Assembly (NCBI RefSeq): GCF_027172205.1
Contig: NC_070614.1
Location: 34,958,001-35,022,000, forward strand
Source of the DNA: Podarcis raffonei
Taxonomy: Eukaryota; Chordata; Lepidosauria; Squamata; Lacertidae
Direction of reading: 5' to 3'
DNA length: 64,000 nt
The notes under the pieces were generated by a model. That model made no database searches. It was not told the origin of the DNA and was given only the letters and a program-made list of their open reading frames with translations. Shown one piece after another: positions 21,363 to 33,490 of the stretch (position 1 is its first letter; every line of letters starts with the position of its first letter). The translations under genes were made by a program, and so were the position numbers.

Positions 21363-23856
21363 TGTTGTAAACAAAATCTGCCCTTTTCCCCCTATGGTGT
21401 ATCCAAGAGCCCGTATAGAGTCCTTACATGGGTTCCCTATTGGTAGGAGAAAATAACAGAGGCCAACCAGAGAATATTGAGAAGCAAAGCAGCTAGTAAG
21501 CCTGATCTTTATTGATCTGTTGCAACAGGGTGCTCCCCTCACACGCAGAAAAGGAGGAGGACTTCAAACAATGGTGCGCAAGGCCTTATATAGACATTTT
21601 AAATTCCCTGCCCTGGAGCTCAAGACCACCCCTCCATACATCACGCATAGATCACAGAAGGGGTGTAACCCAAGACCACCCCCCACAAACATCATACCTA
21701 CATCACAGAAAAGGTGGTCTACACAAAAAACAAAGGTACTGGGAAAGAACTTAACAGTGGAGGAAAGAGAGAAGTTTCAGAGTGAAACTGGATTAATGGT
21801 AGCAAATAAAGTGAAATATCTAGGGGTTAATTTAACAACTAAGAATGTGAACTTATTTAAAGATAACTATGAGAAATGTTGGACAGAAATTAAGAAAGAT
21901 TTGGAAATATGGTCAAATTTGAGACTTTCCTTGTTAGGCCGAATTGCTGTTATTAAGATGAATGTTTTGCCAAGAATGTTGTTTTTGTTTCAAGCATTGC
22001 AGATTGTGGACAGAATGGATTGTTTCAAGAAGTGGCAGAAAGATATATCGAGATTTGTCTGGCAGGGCAAAAAGCCCAGAATAAAATTTAAGATATTAAC
22101 TGATGCAAAAGAAAGAGGGGGGTTTGCCCTGCCGGACTTAAAACTGTACTATGAAGCAGCAGCTTTTTGCTGGCTGAAAGATTGGCTACTTCTTGAGAAC
22201 ACAGACATTTTGGACTTAGAAGGGTTCAATAATAGGTTTGGTTGGCACGCATATATATGGTATGACAAGGTAAAAACACACAAAGGTTTCAAAAACCATA
22301 TTGTTAGGAAAGCATTATACAATGTTTGGATTCGTTATAAAGATCTGCTGGAAAATAAAACCCCTAGGTGGCTGTCACCAATGGAGGCTAAGGAAGTCAA
22401 AAAACTTAATATGGAATCTAAATGGCCAAAATATTGGGAAATTATAGAACAAGAAGGAGGAAATGTGAAATTACAGAGCTATGAGAAACTGAAGTCTAAA
22501 GTAAGAGATTGGCTTCATTATTACCAGATAAATGAAGTATTTAAACAGGACAGGAAAATTGGCTTTCAGGTGGAAAAGTCAAAGTTAGAAACAGAATTGT
22601 TAGAACCCAATACTAAGAATTTGTCTAGAATGTACAATTTGCTGCTGAAATGGAATACACAGGATGAAACGGTTAAATCAGCTATGATTAAATGGGCACA
22701 GGACATTGGTCACGACATTATGTTTGATGACTGGGAACAGTTATGGACCACCGGTATAAAATTTACGGCATGTAATGCCTTAAGAGAGAACATTATGAAA
22801 ATGATTTATAGGTGGTACATGACTCCAGTCAAGCTTGCAAAAATTTATCATTTGCCCAATAACAAATGCTGGAAATGTAATGAAACTGAAGGTACTTTCT
22901 ATCACCTTTGGTGGACGTGCCCAAGGATTAAGGCCTTCTGGGAAACGATATATAATGAAATTAAGAAGGTGCTTAAGTGTACCTTTCATAAAAAACCAGA
23001 GGCTTTTCTCCTGGGCATAGTAGGCCAATTGGTGTCAAAGAAAGATAGGACGTTCTTTATGTATGCTACAACAGCAGCAAGAGTGTTACTAGCAAAGTAT
23101 TGGAAGACACAAGAACTACCCACACTGGAAGAGTGGCAGACGAAGGTGATCGACTACATGGGACTAGCAGAGATGACGAGCAGAATCCGTGACCAAGGGA
23201 AAGAGACGGTGGAGGAAGACTGGAAGAAATTTAAACTTTATCTTAAAAATTCTTGTAAAATTATTGAGTGTTAAAATGTCATGGGTAAAGCATAGCAGAT
23301 TTGCAGCGATAAATGATTGAACAAGAGGAAAGAAAAGGGTTAAAGAAAGGAATTAAAAAGTAACTCAGACCAGGGGTTGCTGAAAAAATCTAAAACAGGG
23401 ATGCAGAAAAGGGAGGCATGGGGAAGTCGTTGAAATTGGGTATATGAAAAAATTTATGAAATTATACATGTTTATATGTTTGTTTGTTAGTGTTTGTTGT
23501 TTGTATTGTCTTATATTACATGTTGAAAAACCAATAAAAATTTTATTTAAAAAAAAAAGGTGGTCTACAACAGAAATTTGAATGTTATTGTTTTTCCTGT
23601 CTGCCAGGTTATCTGATAATGCCTTTTCTGGTTGCCTTTCCTGGTAGTGTGTCACCCTTTGAGATGATGATTTCCCAATTCCTGAAACATCAGGAAGGCT
23701 CCCTGACCCCATCCCTCCTTGCAGAGAAAACATTTGGTCAGTTTGGGAGTCAAAATGGTTTCAGGTCGGTCTTCCTGTGCTGATCTATGTACATGCTTGG
23801 TTGGTACATTTATGAACATTTATTATATACGTAAGACCTTAAATTTTATAATTACA
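21363..23856 (-). mobile_element. solo LTR (copy A) of a retrovirus-like family, interrupted by an L1
   Basis: Fossil. A minus-oriented LTR with ends TG...CA, TATA-like GCCTTATATAGACA and polyadenylation signal AATAAAGATCAG when read on the minus strand, homologous to copies B (28840) and C (31643). No internal region is present. Four-base flanks AGTG and AGTC are nearly identical. It is inserted in a fold-back MITE and itself received the L1 at 21724-23556. A 4-bp duplication fits class I ERV or Gypsy. Moderately old. Confidence 0.75.
21724..23556 (+). mobile_element. 5'-truncated L1 LINE with open ORF2 C-terminal region
   Basis: A 1.83-kb insertion flanked by a perfect 13-bp duplication AAGGTGGTCTACA (21711-21723 and 23557-23569), ending in AATAAA and poly-A. 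About 510 codons to the TAA at 23272-23274 are uninterrupted. The frame opens NLTVEEREKFQSETGLMVAN, includes WYMTPVKLAKIYHL and the zinc-knuckle-like CWKCNETEGTFYHLWWTC, and ends LYLKNSCKIIEC. This is the region after the reverse transcriptase. The open frame and clean flanks indicate a young insertion. It cannot be autonomous, as the endonuclease and RT are missing. Confidence 0.88.
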
Positions 23857-23895
23857 AGTCCAATGATATTGGGGGGGGGCACACAGGCTCCTCAC
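23857..23895. mobile_element. hAT-type fold-back MITE, right part
   Basis: Continuation of the element at 21240-21362 beyond the LTR (AGTCCAATGATATTGG then CACACAGGCTCC). Confidence 0.55.
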
Positions 23896-23914
23896 TCTTG
23901 GTCTATAGCAATTA

Positions 23915-24010
23915 GCAAAAGGTTGGAGAAGCTGTGACTCTCCAGACTGTTGGACTCCAATTGCCATCAGCCCCAGTTAGCATGACCAATGGAGGGGGGC
24001 CTGAAGTCCG
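23915..24010. mobile_element. hAT-type fold-back MITE, half copy
   Basis: Contains TTGGACTCCAATTGCCATCA then GCCCCAGTTAGCATGACCAA. One arm and the loop are recognisable. Confidence 0.45.
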
Positions 24011-24167
24011 CCATCATCTGCAGTTGTCACAGACTCCCCACCTCTGAATTAGCAGGTGAACAAATATCCTTTAGATATTTGGGGATGCCATTCTTGATTG
24101 CTTTCTTTTATCCATCTAGCCCAGCAGCAGCTCTCCAAAGGTCTAGTAGTCAAACAGAAACACTATA

Positions 24168-24357
24168 CAGACGTACCTTGGAAGTCAAACGGAATCCGTT
24201 CTGGAAGTCCATTAGACTTCCAAAACGTTCGGGAACCAAAGCGTGTCTTCCATTCGGGTTCCAAAGAACGTTCGAAAACCAGAACAATCACTTCCGGTTT
24301 TCGATCAGGAGCCAAAACGTTCGACTCCCAAGGCATTTGAAAACCAAGGTACGACTA
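24168..24357. mobile_element. Tigger/pogo-like MITE, 190 bp
   Basis: Begins CAGACGTACCTTGGAAGTC after TA and ends ACCAAGGTACGACT. The inverted ends and TA context fit the Tc1/mariner-pogo group. The sequence is related to the element at 26654. Confidence 0.6.
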
Positions 24358-25257
24358 TTAGATCCATTTGTTGGTCTGCTGTTTCAGTCCTCAGTCATGC
24401 CTCCCTCCACGATACACTGCTCCATTCTATTCCTTTTTTATTTTTTTATTTTTTACTCCAACTGTCAGCATTGCATGACCACTGAGCACACCAGGTCTTC
24501 ATTTGGCTGCTTCAGTGGCAGGGTGGGCACACAAACAGGATTTCTCCTGCCCCCCCCAAAAAAAGAGTTTGTTTTAGTTTTGCAAACCTTGGGATTTCTC
24601 TGAACATGCTGCTACCTCCCACTTGTGCATGGATGGTACCAGTTTTGCCTGATAAACATCACCACTCAGACCTGAGCATCAGACACGGAGGGAGTAAGTG
24701 GGAGCTACAACAAAGCGTTGCAGTGTTAGAGTGCTCCTGCTCAGGACCGCGGTCACCGCCCCACTGGTTCTCTGATATTTTCCTCCAGCAGTCAGTCAAC
24801 ATTCTGTGGTCACCAAGCATGTTCAGTCCTGATTAGACCATTACGGTATTCCTTCCCCACTGCAGTAAGTAACTCCCCCCCCCCCAAAAAAAAGTGTTTT
24901 GGGTTTGTTTGTTTTTTGTATGTTTACAAACTTCAGGATTCTTCCTAACCTGTGGGTGCCTCCCTCTTGCACTAAAGGCCCAGGAACAGACCCAACTGGT
25001 TTCTATTCTAGCCTGTTGTCAGAACTGAAAGTCCAGTGCAGACAAGTGGCAGAGGCAATAAAAGTAGATTTCCTGCCCAATCTAAGCCAGGCATCAATTC
25101 CTGTCACACAGGGAACAGCTCTCAGGAGGCTACTGTGCTTTCTTTTTCCATAACTGGCCTTGGCTTTCTACCAAAGCACCAGTTTACGGTTTAAAATAAT
25201 AATGGTTTGCAGCCTTTAGAGATATTTTGCAAAAGGGGAAGATGGAGGAGAGAGAAG
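24358..25257. other. intergenic, nothing recognised
   Basis: No gene. Two short polymeric runs (C8-A7 near 24880; T-rich near 24435). Confidence 0.5.
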
Positions 25258-25455
25258 TGGATCTGGGAATATAGAAAGTTGCCTTATACCAAATCAGACC
25301 ATTGGTCCATCTAACTCAGTGATTGGTAGCAGCTCTCCAGGATTAGAGGAGGGGAGATATTCCCAGCCCTACCTGGAGAAGGTGGGGAATGAGCCAGAGA
25401 CCACTAGCATGCAAGGCGGATGCTTTGCCACTGAGCTACATCCCAGGAGGGGCAG
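25258..25455 (-). mobile_element. tRNA-derived SINE, minus orientation
   Basis: Starts at the left with the tail GTTGCCTTATACCAAATCAG followed by ACCATTGGTCCATC. At the right is an inverted tRNA A-box region (CTTTGCCACTGAGCTACATC). This SINE class is common in squamates; a plus-strand relative is at 54229. Confidence 0.65.
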
Positions 25456-26121
25456 GCAGCAGCAGACAGCCAACACTCTGAAGAGAACTGCCAAGCAATG
25501 TAGCCATAGCAGCTGCTATCAGCTTAATTTTCCCAGAATGCTTCTGAGCATGGAACTCAGGCATTCGGGGGGGGGGAGATAGCAGCAGCTGCAGTCACCT
25601 CAGCCAGTGGTTTGCTTCAGAGTTCTGATCCCTAAATTTTTTTTAAAGGAAACACTTCATTGTATGTTATTTTAAAAGGAAGTTGGCATCAGTAGCCATG
25701 GGCTCTCCAGGGTTCGTAGAGCATGGCATTTGCCATAGTATGCCAGGTGCTGATGTCAGGATTTTAACCAGATTTGGGAAACATCCACACACAAAGTGAA
25801 AACGTGTCAGCTGTTTAATATGGTAGTAGATTTTTGGCTAACCATAACAGCAGTTTTAAAAACCGGCCCTGTTCAGATGTCATATCAAACAGTGGTTCGT
25901 CATCGTGAGCACAGGCTAGCACAAAGCATGGTTTGCACACGCCAGGATCCTGAATTTGATACTCCAGATTTAATATCCAATCTTGGTTTGATACCCTGGC
26001 TTGCTAAATACAATTTGCTGAGTTGGAAAGTCACAAAGAACTGCAGAAGCTTTAACTGTCCTATGTGGAGGAGAGTGTGAGAGCCCAACCCAAATCAACA
26101 AACCACGGTGTGTTTCATATA
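25456..26121. other. intergenic, nothing recognised
   Basis: No supported gene or repeat family. Confidence 0.45.
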
Positions 26122-26363
26122 CAGTGGTACCTCGGGTTACATACGCTTCAGTTTACATATGCTTCAGGTTACAAACTCCGCTAACCCACAAATATTGCTT
26201 CAGGTTAAGAACTTTGCTTCAGGATGAGAACAGAAATCGTGCTCTGGCGGTGCGGCGGCAGCAGGAAGCCCCATTAGCTAAAGTGGTGCTTCAGGTTAAG
26301 AACAGTTTCAGGTTAGGTACGGACCTCTAGAACGAATTAAGTACTTAACCCGAGGTACCACTG
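26122..26363 (+). mobile_element. 242-bp Tigger/pogo-like MITE, copy 1
   Basis: Ends CAGTGGTACCTCGGGTTA and its complement, flanked by TA on both sides. The internal repeats GCTTCAGGTTA are diagnostic. Three other copies lie at 34185-34426, 41848-42085 and 48118-48359. No transposase. Confidence 0.82.
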
Positions 26364-26653
26364 TATCAGATACAAACAGAGGCAGCAAACATATGAAATT
26401 TTCCATTTAATTCGATCATATCTGCCCTGGTTGAAGGGGCTCCACGCTTTCCCCTGCTCTGCTACTTGAAATCTGGTTGAGCACATTTTGAAGTGAAATA
26501 TTTACACAATGGTGTGGCCCACACGCAACGCTAAGCCAAAGCACGATTTAGCGTGAACAGGGACAGAGCAAAAAACACTGCCACTTCGCTCCTCCCCTGC
26601 TCCTGTTGCTCCTATACTACCTGGAGCTAAGCTATGGTTTTGGTTTACCATGA

Positions 26654-27161
26654 CAGTGATACCTTGGTTCTCAAACTTAATCCATTCAGGAAATCTGTTC
26701 TGAAACCAAAGCGTTCCAAAACCAAGGCATGCTTTCCCATAGAAAGTAATGAAAAATGGATTAATCAGTTTCAGACTTTTAAAAACAACCCCTAAAACAG
26801 CAATTTAACATGAATTTTACTGTCTAACGAGACCACTGATCCATAAAATGAAAGCAATAAACAATGTACTGCAGTCACACAATCAATCAATCAGTAGCTG
26901 AACTGGGTTCCACACAGTCACAAACACAAAACAAAAAGAGCCACAAAAACAAAAACGCAAAATAAATAGGAAAAACAGACTGACCTCAGCGTAACACTCA
27001 AAACGGTAGTGTGGCACTCAAAGTGGAAGCGTAACACTCAAAATGGAGCATGTTCAGCTTCCGAAAAATGTTCGCAAACCAGAACACTTACTACCGGGTT
27101 TGCAGTGTTTGGGTTCCAAGTTGTTTGAGCACCAAGGTATATGAGAACCAAGGTACCACTC
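26654..27161. mobile_element. 508-bp Tigger/pogo-like non-autonomous element
   Basis: Begins CAGTGATACCTTGGTTCTCA and ends TGAGAACCAAGGTACCACT, followed by TA. Longer than the 242-bp family and with different internal sequence. No transposase frame is seen. Confidence 0.65.
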
Positions 27162-27299
27162 TATGTGCATGGGCTCATGGTTTGTCTCGCTCCAAACAAT
27201 CCGTGAGCTGTAGCCAAGGTTTTTCTTGCTCGTTCATGCTTGCTCATTTATGTGCAGGCATGGTTTGGCTGAGTGTTAATGTTGTATTTTATTTTTGTT

Positions 27300-27420
27300 T
27301 TTAAGTTGTAATCATTCATCTTGTTTTTATTATTGCTTGTAAGCGGCTCTGAGCCCGGCCTTGGCTGGGGAGGGCGGGGTATAAATAAAAAAATATTATT
27401 ATTATTATTATTATTAATAA
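27300..27420 (+). mobile_element. LINE 3' end with (ATT)n tail
   Basis: AAGCGGCTCTGAGCCCGGCC...GGGCGGGGTATAAATAAAA followed by about seven ATT units. This is the plus-strand form of the CR1/L2 tail (GGCGGGGTATAAAT). Confidence 0.55.
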
Positions 27421-28839
27421 GACTACATTCATACATAAGGTAAACTGTAGTCAATGGCTAACTGTGAACACATTCTTCTTTCGATCTACACCTAGCTCAG
27501 GCAGGAGCAATCAATCACTGACTTAGCTCTGTTTCTGAACTGGGGATTGTGGTTTCGTTCATTCCAAACAAGCCCCAATGTGGCGTATGGGATTGCTTAT
27601 CTATCATGGTTTGTCTGAGCAAAACAAACCACTATTCCCAATTCGGATGTAACTCAAAGCCAGTAATCTTGGATCGTTGTCCTTGCTTGCAGTAGGGAAG
27701 GAGTGAACCAGGAGCCACCTTTGTGTTTAGGGTAAACCATTAACTACAGTTTACTGTGGCATGTGAAATGGGCCATTACCATCAAAGGAGGGAGGCCCCT
27801 GTCAGACACACTTGAAGTAACTGAAGTAAAACTACACTACTACCTAAAGAGCCTTCGCTAAGACCATTAAGTCCACAGTATAAAATTAACTAAGTGTACC
27901 TCTCTGAGTAGAAATATCAGGTATTGGAACCTGGGGCTTCCCTATATATAAGGCCCATTTTCCTCCATAGCAAATGGTGCCCCCTTCCTCAATTCAAGGT
28001 GTATACTATTAACACCCCAGGCTATGCCATTTTGGCACCTTAGAAAATTCCACAAATACCTCTCCTGGGAAATAAATATACAATAATAATAAATTTAGTG
28101 ACTGCTCTTTCGTGAACCTCAAAATCAGCTGCCTGAGGCAGCCTCCTCCTCCATGCAGGCTTTTTTTTAAAAAAAAGAGCTATTAGGGACAATGGTTGTA
28201 GTGTCCATCCCTTTGCCTGGTATTGTAGTTTTCTGTTTCCAGTTAATTTTGTAACCCAGGAGTTTATTAACAAATGTGATTCACCACACACACAAACTGT
28301 CTGTTTGTCTGTCTCTCTCTTTCCCTCCCCCCACCCTCTGATGTCATTTACAGTTCTTCTCAGACACAGTGATGGGAACCTGTTGATGTAAACTATGGGG
28401 AATCCTAGAAAGAGGAACTCAGCTTAGAACAAAAACCATATTGAACATCACATGCCAATATTGCATTAATTTCTGCGGACGCCTGAGTTCACCTCAGCCC
28501 ACACTTCTTTGTTTATTTACACATCAGCCTGGGCTTTGGAAGTGATGTTTACACAAAAGGATACGAAAACAATAAAATGAGCAATAAAAACCCTCCATAA
28601 GACCAAAGCTTATAAAAACATCTTGTAGAATTTCCTTGCAAAAAACAACAACCATCAATGAATATATATTTAACCAGACAAACATAAATGTCTAGAAGGT
28701 GTTTGCCTTCACATTAAAACTCAGAATAGCCGTTTATGAAACTACCTGGAAATAAGTGCTCCAGGACTTAAAGGTGCATATGTGAGCTGGGGAATCAGGG
28801 AGAAAAAAAGCAATGTGGTACTGTCTGAAGTGTTACTGC
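27421..28839. other. intergenic, nothing recognised
   Basis: About 1.4 kb without a supported gene. No intact transposon ends found. Confidence 0.45.
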
Positions 28840-31411
28840 TGTGATAGGAATTTTATGGTCTTAGATATATGGCAACGTTCATAACCACACGTACATAGAT
28901 CAGCACAGGAAAGCCAACCTGGAACCATTTTGATTCCTAAACTGAGCAAATGTTTCTCTGCATGGTCAAAATGGAAAAGCCTCCACATTGTCTCTTCCTT
29001 CACAAATCCTGTCTTAATCTGTGTTTGAATAAGGGTGTGAGCCTTATCGACTTCCGGGTTAGCGCCATCGGCTAATGGCGGATTCCCTCCGAGCTCCAGA
29101 GGGAATCGGCTCCGCAGGATTGGGTCTTGACCGCTGCGGCGACGCGGGGACCCTCAAAAATCACAGGTGGTGAAGCCTGTGAACCTGGTGACTCGGCGGC
29201 ACCATTTGTGCCCCCCCAACCTGTGAAGGAGCCTTTTTAAAGGCTTCGGAGCGGGGGACGGGGTGAGCGGCGCGGTGCTGAGAGTCGACTGCTTCTCCTG
29301 CGGAGTGAAGCCGCATTGCCATGGATGGAGAGCGCTGACTTCTTTTTGTGAACAATTGGACTTTAAAGCAACAACCAGTGAGTAGTACGGAAATTGGAAA
29401 GATTTTTTTTTTTTTAATTAGGCACGATCGGGGAAGGCACAAACAGGAAGTCCGTCTCCCCGTCTTGTAAATAATTTAAAGCAAGGACCTGCTAACTAAG
29501 GTCGAGAGAACCCTTTCTTTTTTACTTGGTAAAAGACTTTAATTTCACGATTTGGCAATATAAGTAATCTTACTGGAGGATAAAGAGCTAATCTTGGGAG
29601 CTGAAGTGCCACCCCCCCCGGACCCGGGAGTGCTCCGCGAGAGAGCCTGCTGGTGAGGTATTGAAGAGTTTGACAGCTGTCAAATTTAGCTGTCAAGACG
29701 GGAAAAGAGAACTTTGTTTCTGCTGGCTATATTTGTTACAATTTGGTTACAATTTGTTGAAAACAAGGAAGAACTGTTACAAACTAACTTGATTTTTGGA
29801 TTTGAATTGGAAGGAATATTAAGTTACCAAAATCCCTCTAGAGGGGGATTTGGGACATTACAAGAATGGCTGGAGGAGGGAAAATTCAGGCTGGGTTGGA
29901 CAAAGCTTTTGTTCTCTTGGGAAAGTTACAAGGCCAAATTGATGTTTTGGCTACAAATGTTGCAACTCTGAACTTAGTAAATAACATCACTGAATTTGAT
30001 AAGGATTTGACTCAGGAAGCCCATGCAGCTGGACAAAAAGAGAAACTTGAGAGCTTTGAGAGTGTAGAGAAGGAGATATGTTGTTCCTGAGGAAAAGGAA
30101 GGAGGAGCTGTAACTTTGCAGATGATAAAGGAGAGCCAGAGGCCTGACATGATGGCTACAAAGGAAAATAAGAACTTGATGTCGAAAATCTGGCTTGAAT
30201 TGGAGATTTGAAGAATGGAGAGATCTCCTCATGTGGAGATCTGAAGACCCAAGGATTACAAATTTGCTTAAGGTGGAAGTTGGAGCTTTGGGGACATTTG
30301 GACTTGAAAGGAATAAGAAACATGATTCGGGCTCCACTTTCAGGTATGGAGGTCTGGCTGGAAGAAACATGGATCCCGTTGGGCCAGAGCTTCTCCGAGA
30401 TCTGGTGTTTAATATTAAGGACTATAAAAAAAACCGGCAGAGAGGAATTGAGAGAGAATTAAGAGCCTCGGACGTGAGATCTCCAGGCTGATAGTAGACT
30501 AAGACTGATGGACATTTGTTGGGGATTGAAACCGGGAAAGGGGGGGGTGGAGTTTGGAAATCCAAAGGGTGTATAATTACAATCTGTTTTATTTTTATTT
30601 TATTTTGTTATTTGTATGAAAATTGGGGAATTCGTGGAAGGGAAATTGGGTCGACGTTAGAAAAATGTTTTAAGAACGAGTATTGATGCATAAGTATTTA
30701 AGTTTGGATAAGGCAAAATTGCTTTTTTAAAATGAACTAAATAGAAAAAGGTTAAAATTAGGGATAAGAACTTGCTGAACTAACATTTTGAATTGGAATA
30801 TAAGAAGGGGAGGTGTGGGGAAGTCAGGGAAATATGTTATAGAAAAATAAGGATTGTGAACTTTATGTGTTTTTAAACCTTTTTGTTTTTCCTTTTTTGA
30901 TTCTTTTTTAATGTATTAAAGTTGAAAATTTCAATAAATATCTTTTAAAAAAAAAAGGTGTGAGCCTTATCATTACAAAAGACTGCCCAGGCTCCCCAAG
31001 AAATCCAATCAAGTAACCTGCCAGACAGGAAATAAACAAAGCGACAGGAGAAAACAACATGCAAATGTTCTGTTTTAGACCGCCTTATCTGAGGGGTGGT
31101 CTTAGGTTACACCCCTTCTGTGATGAATGCATAATGTTTCTGGGGGTGGTCTTGATCTAGAGGATGGGAATTTCAAAAGTCTTTATAAGCCCTTGCACAG
31201 CATTTTTGGGGGTCCTCTTCCTCTCCTGCGTGTGAGGGGAGTACCCTGTTGCAACAGATCAATAAAGATCAAGCTTACTAGCTGCTTTGCTTCTCAATAT
31301 TCTCTGGTTGGCCTCTGTTATTTTCTCCTACCAATAGGGAACCTATGTAAGGACTCTATATGGGCTCTTGGATACCCCATAAGGGAAAAGGGCATATTTT
31401 TATTTACAACA
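28840..31411 (+). mobile_element. solo LTR (copy B), interrupted by a deleted L1
   Basis: Fossil. A plus-oriented LTR of the same family as copies A and C, with ends TGTGATAGG and TTTACAACA, flanked by the 4-bp duplication CTGC (28836-28839 and 31412-31415). Promoter and polyadenylation signals (AATAAAGATCAAGC) lie near its right end. An L1 derivative sits at 29049-30956. No internal genes. Confidence 0.8.
29049..30956 (+). mobile_element. internally deleted L1 derivative, 5' start present, ORF2 absent
   Basis: 1.9 kb flanked by a perfect 15-bp duplication GGTGTGAGCCTTATC (29034-29048 and 30957-30971). It starts GACTTCCGGGTTAGCGCCAT, a GC-rich stretch that looks like an L1 5' UTR. A short frame at 29866-30090 (MAGGGKIQAGLDKAF...) resembles an ORF1 N-terminal coiled-coil region. 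It then passes to an L1-like 3' UTR with AATAAA and poly-A. The ORF2 sequence seen in the L1 at 21724 is missing. Probably mobilised in trans. Confidence 0.7.
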
Positions 31412-31642
31412 CTGCAATGACACCATGTGTATGTGTGATAACACACGCTTGTGTGTGTGCTTCTGAAACAAATGCCCAATATAAGATCAGATATTATTAT
31501 AATGGGAAGTGCCAGAATCCCCAGAGAAAGTTGCTGTTATCACCAATCCCTCTAATACTGAACCCAGATTATTCAGTGTCTATCCATTTCAAAACAGCCA
31601 CCCAAAATTAGGGTTACTTCTACACACCTAGGTAAGTGCCTC

Positions 31643-32350
31643 TGTTATAAGAATTTTAGGGTCTTAGATATGTAATAAATGTTCATAAATGTACCAAGCA
31701 AACACGTACATAAATATATAAACCACATGTCTGAAACCCCACAAAAAAAAAGTCCTGAATTAATTGACCTCAAATATTTCTCTGCAAGGTCAAAGTGGGA
31801 AACCTCCCCATTGTCTCTTTCCTCACAAATCCTGCCTTAAGGGCACATTTAAGATATGAATAGGGTGTGAGCCTGTGACTGGCCCAGGAACTAAGTATTT
31901 ATCATTACAAAAGACTGGCCAGGCTCCCCAGGCAATCCAATCAAGTAAGCATTAACAGGTAACCTGCCAGACAGGAGATAAACGACACGGGAGATAAACA
32001 CGCTCAGTTTTCTTTTGATTGAGTTATGATGTGTTTGGGGGGTGGTCTTGAGCTACACCCCTTCCGTGATGTATGTTTATTGTTCCTGGGGGTGGTCTTG
32101 GACTCTAGGGCGGGCAATTTAAAATGTCTATATAAGGGCGGACACACCTGGGTTCTGGGTCCTCCTTCTCCTGCGTGTGAAGGGGGCACCCTGTTACAAC
32201 AGTTCAATAAAGATCAGGCTTACTAGCTGCTTTGCTTCTCAATATTGGCCTCTTGTTATTTTTCTCCGACTGATGGAGAACCTGCAAAGCGCTCTACAAG
32301 GGCTCTTGTGCACCCCATAAGGGAATAAGGGCAGGTTTTCGTTTATTACA
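31643..32350 (+). mobile_element. solo LTR (copy C), uninterrupted
   Basis: Fossil. A 708-bp LTR with ends TGTTATAAG and TTTATTACA, flanked by CCTC on both sides (31639-31642 and 32351-32354). TATA box TCTATATAAGGGC (about 32127) and AATAAAGATCAGGC (about 32206) are in place. No internal region. It is visibly diverged from copy B. Confidence 0.82.
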
Positions 32351-32373
32351 CCTCCAAGTGTAGAGCTTTGCAA

Positions 32374-32425
32374 AGAAGAAGAAGAAGAAGAAGAAGAAGA
32401 AGAAGAAGAAGAAGAAGAAGAAGAA

Positions 32426-32458
<33 letters not shown>

Positions 32459-32466
32459 GCAGCAGC
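32374..32466. repeat. compound (GAA)n/(GCA)n microsatellite
   Basis: About 17 AAG-type units followed by AGC-type units, starting 24 bp after LTR copy C. Confidence 0.9.
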
Positions 32467-33354
32467 CTGACAAGGAACTGTGAACGTCCAGGTATGAGAG
32501 CAAAGCTTCTGTTCCAAACTGACAAGGAATCCTGACCAAGACCAAGTTGCAAGTCCAACTTTTCAGAAATTAATAACATGCTGGCTGGGGCTGAAACATC
32601 GGTTGCTGAAGGCTGCCATAAGGTTCAGGGAGAGTCCACAGGGGACAGCAAAGGAGGATCATGAAAATGTAGCTACAGTAGCCATGAGCAGATTATCTAG
32701 GATGGGGAAATCCCTTGATCTCAAACTAGGTGTGCATGCTTCCCTAGGTTCAGTGACCTAACAAACTGAATGCAAGGCAGAAGATCAACGGGGTGAGTTT
32801 TCGTTGCACTGCATCCGCAGGGACTGGGGAAAGCTCTACCAGTTGATTTTCTGTCTTGCAGGCAGTTGCTGTTAAAGGATCAGGAGCTCTTCCCAGTTTA
32901 AAAAGTGACTTTCCCTCCCATCCCCCTCCTAACTTTCCCCACCTTGTTCTGCCCTTCCTCCTCGCTCCCCTCCCCCTCCCAAACAACCTCAGGAGATCTG
33001 AAAGGGCCGGATCTCTCAGCTTTGTCCATTTCAATGACTCATTGTCATGCCCAGGCAGGTGGATAGTTTGCACTCTCCAGGGGGCTCATACAGCCCCCCC
33101 TTCCTTGTTCTTCAAACAGCCAAATCCCAGCCCACTCCTCCCAGGAAACTGGTAGAATGTTTCTGATCTAATAAGCTGCCAAATTTATCTTCCTCCCCCG
33201 CAGAGGTGGTGAATAATGTTCTGGTCCCAGAAACCTTTAACCCCTAATCTCATCGAAAAGAGGCTGACTGTTGTTACTCCCGTGGTGGAAGAAAGATACT
33301 CAGAAGACTCTTCTTATGTTATCTCTGCGTATGTGTGTGTATTTTATACTGCCT
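32467..33354. other. intergenic, nothing recognised
   Basis: No supported gene. CT-rich around 32900-32990. Confidence 0.45.
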
Positions 33355-33490
33355 GTACCCACATCCCTCCCACTACCCTTTGCACTATGCATGCATCTGA
33401 AATGAAGACCGTGCTTCATGCATCTGATGAAATGGGCTGTGATCCACGAAAGATTCTGCTACAACAAATGTGTTGCTCTTTAAGCACTTT
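33355..33490 (+). repeat. old amniote interspersed repeat, copy 1
   Basis: GCATCTGATGAAATGGGCTG followed by TGATCCACGAAAGATTCTGC. A second copy at about 62205-62310 reads GCATCTGATAAAGTGGGCTG then AAGGTGCCACAAGACTC. Class not determined. Confidence 0.55.

Noticed and set aside
21520-23274. 584-codon frame as a host gene
   Set aside because: The body is L1 ORF2 C-terminal sequence; the first 65 codons are LTR DNA read through by chance.
28840-32350. A single provirus bounded by two LTRs
   Set aside because: Each LTR has its own target duplication and the 231 bp between them is not retroviral.
32239-32579. Poly-Ser/Ala, poly-Cys and poly-Leu minus-strand frames
   Set aside because: Translations of a GAA/GCA microsatellite in three frames.
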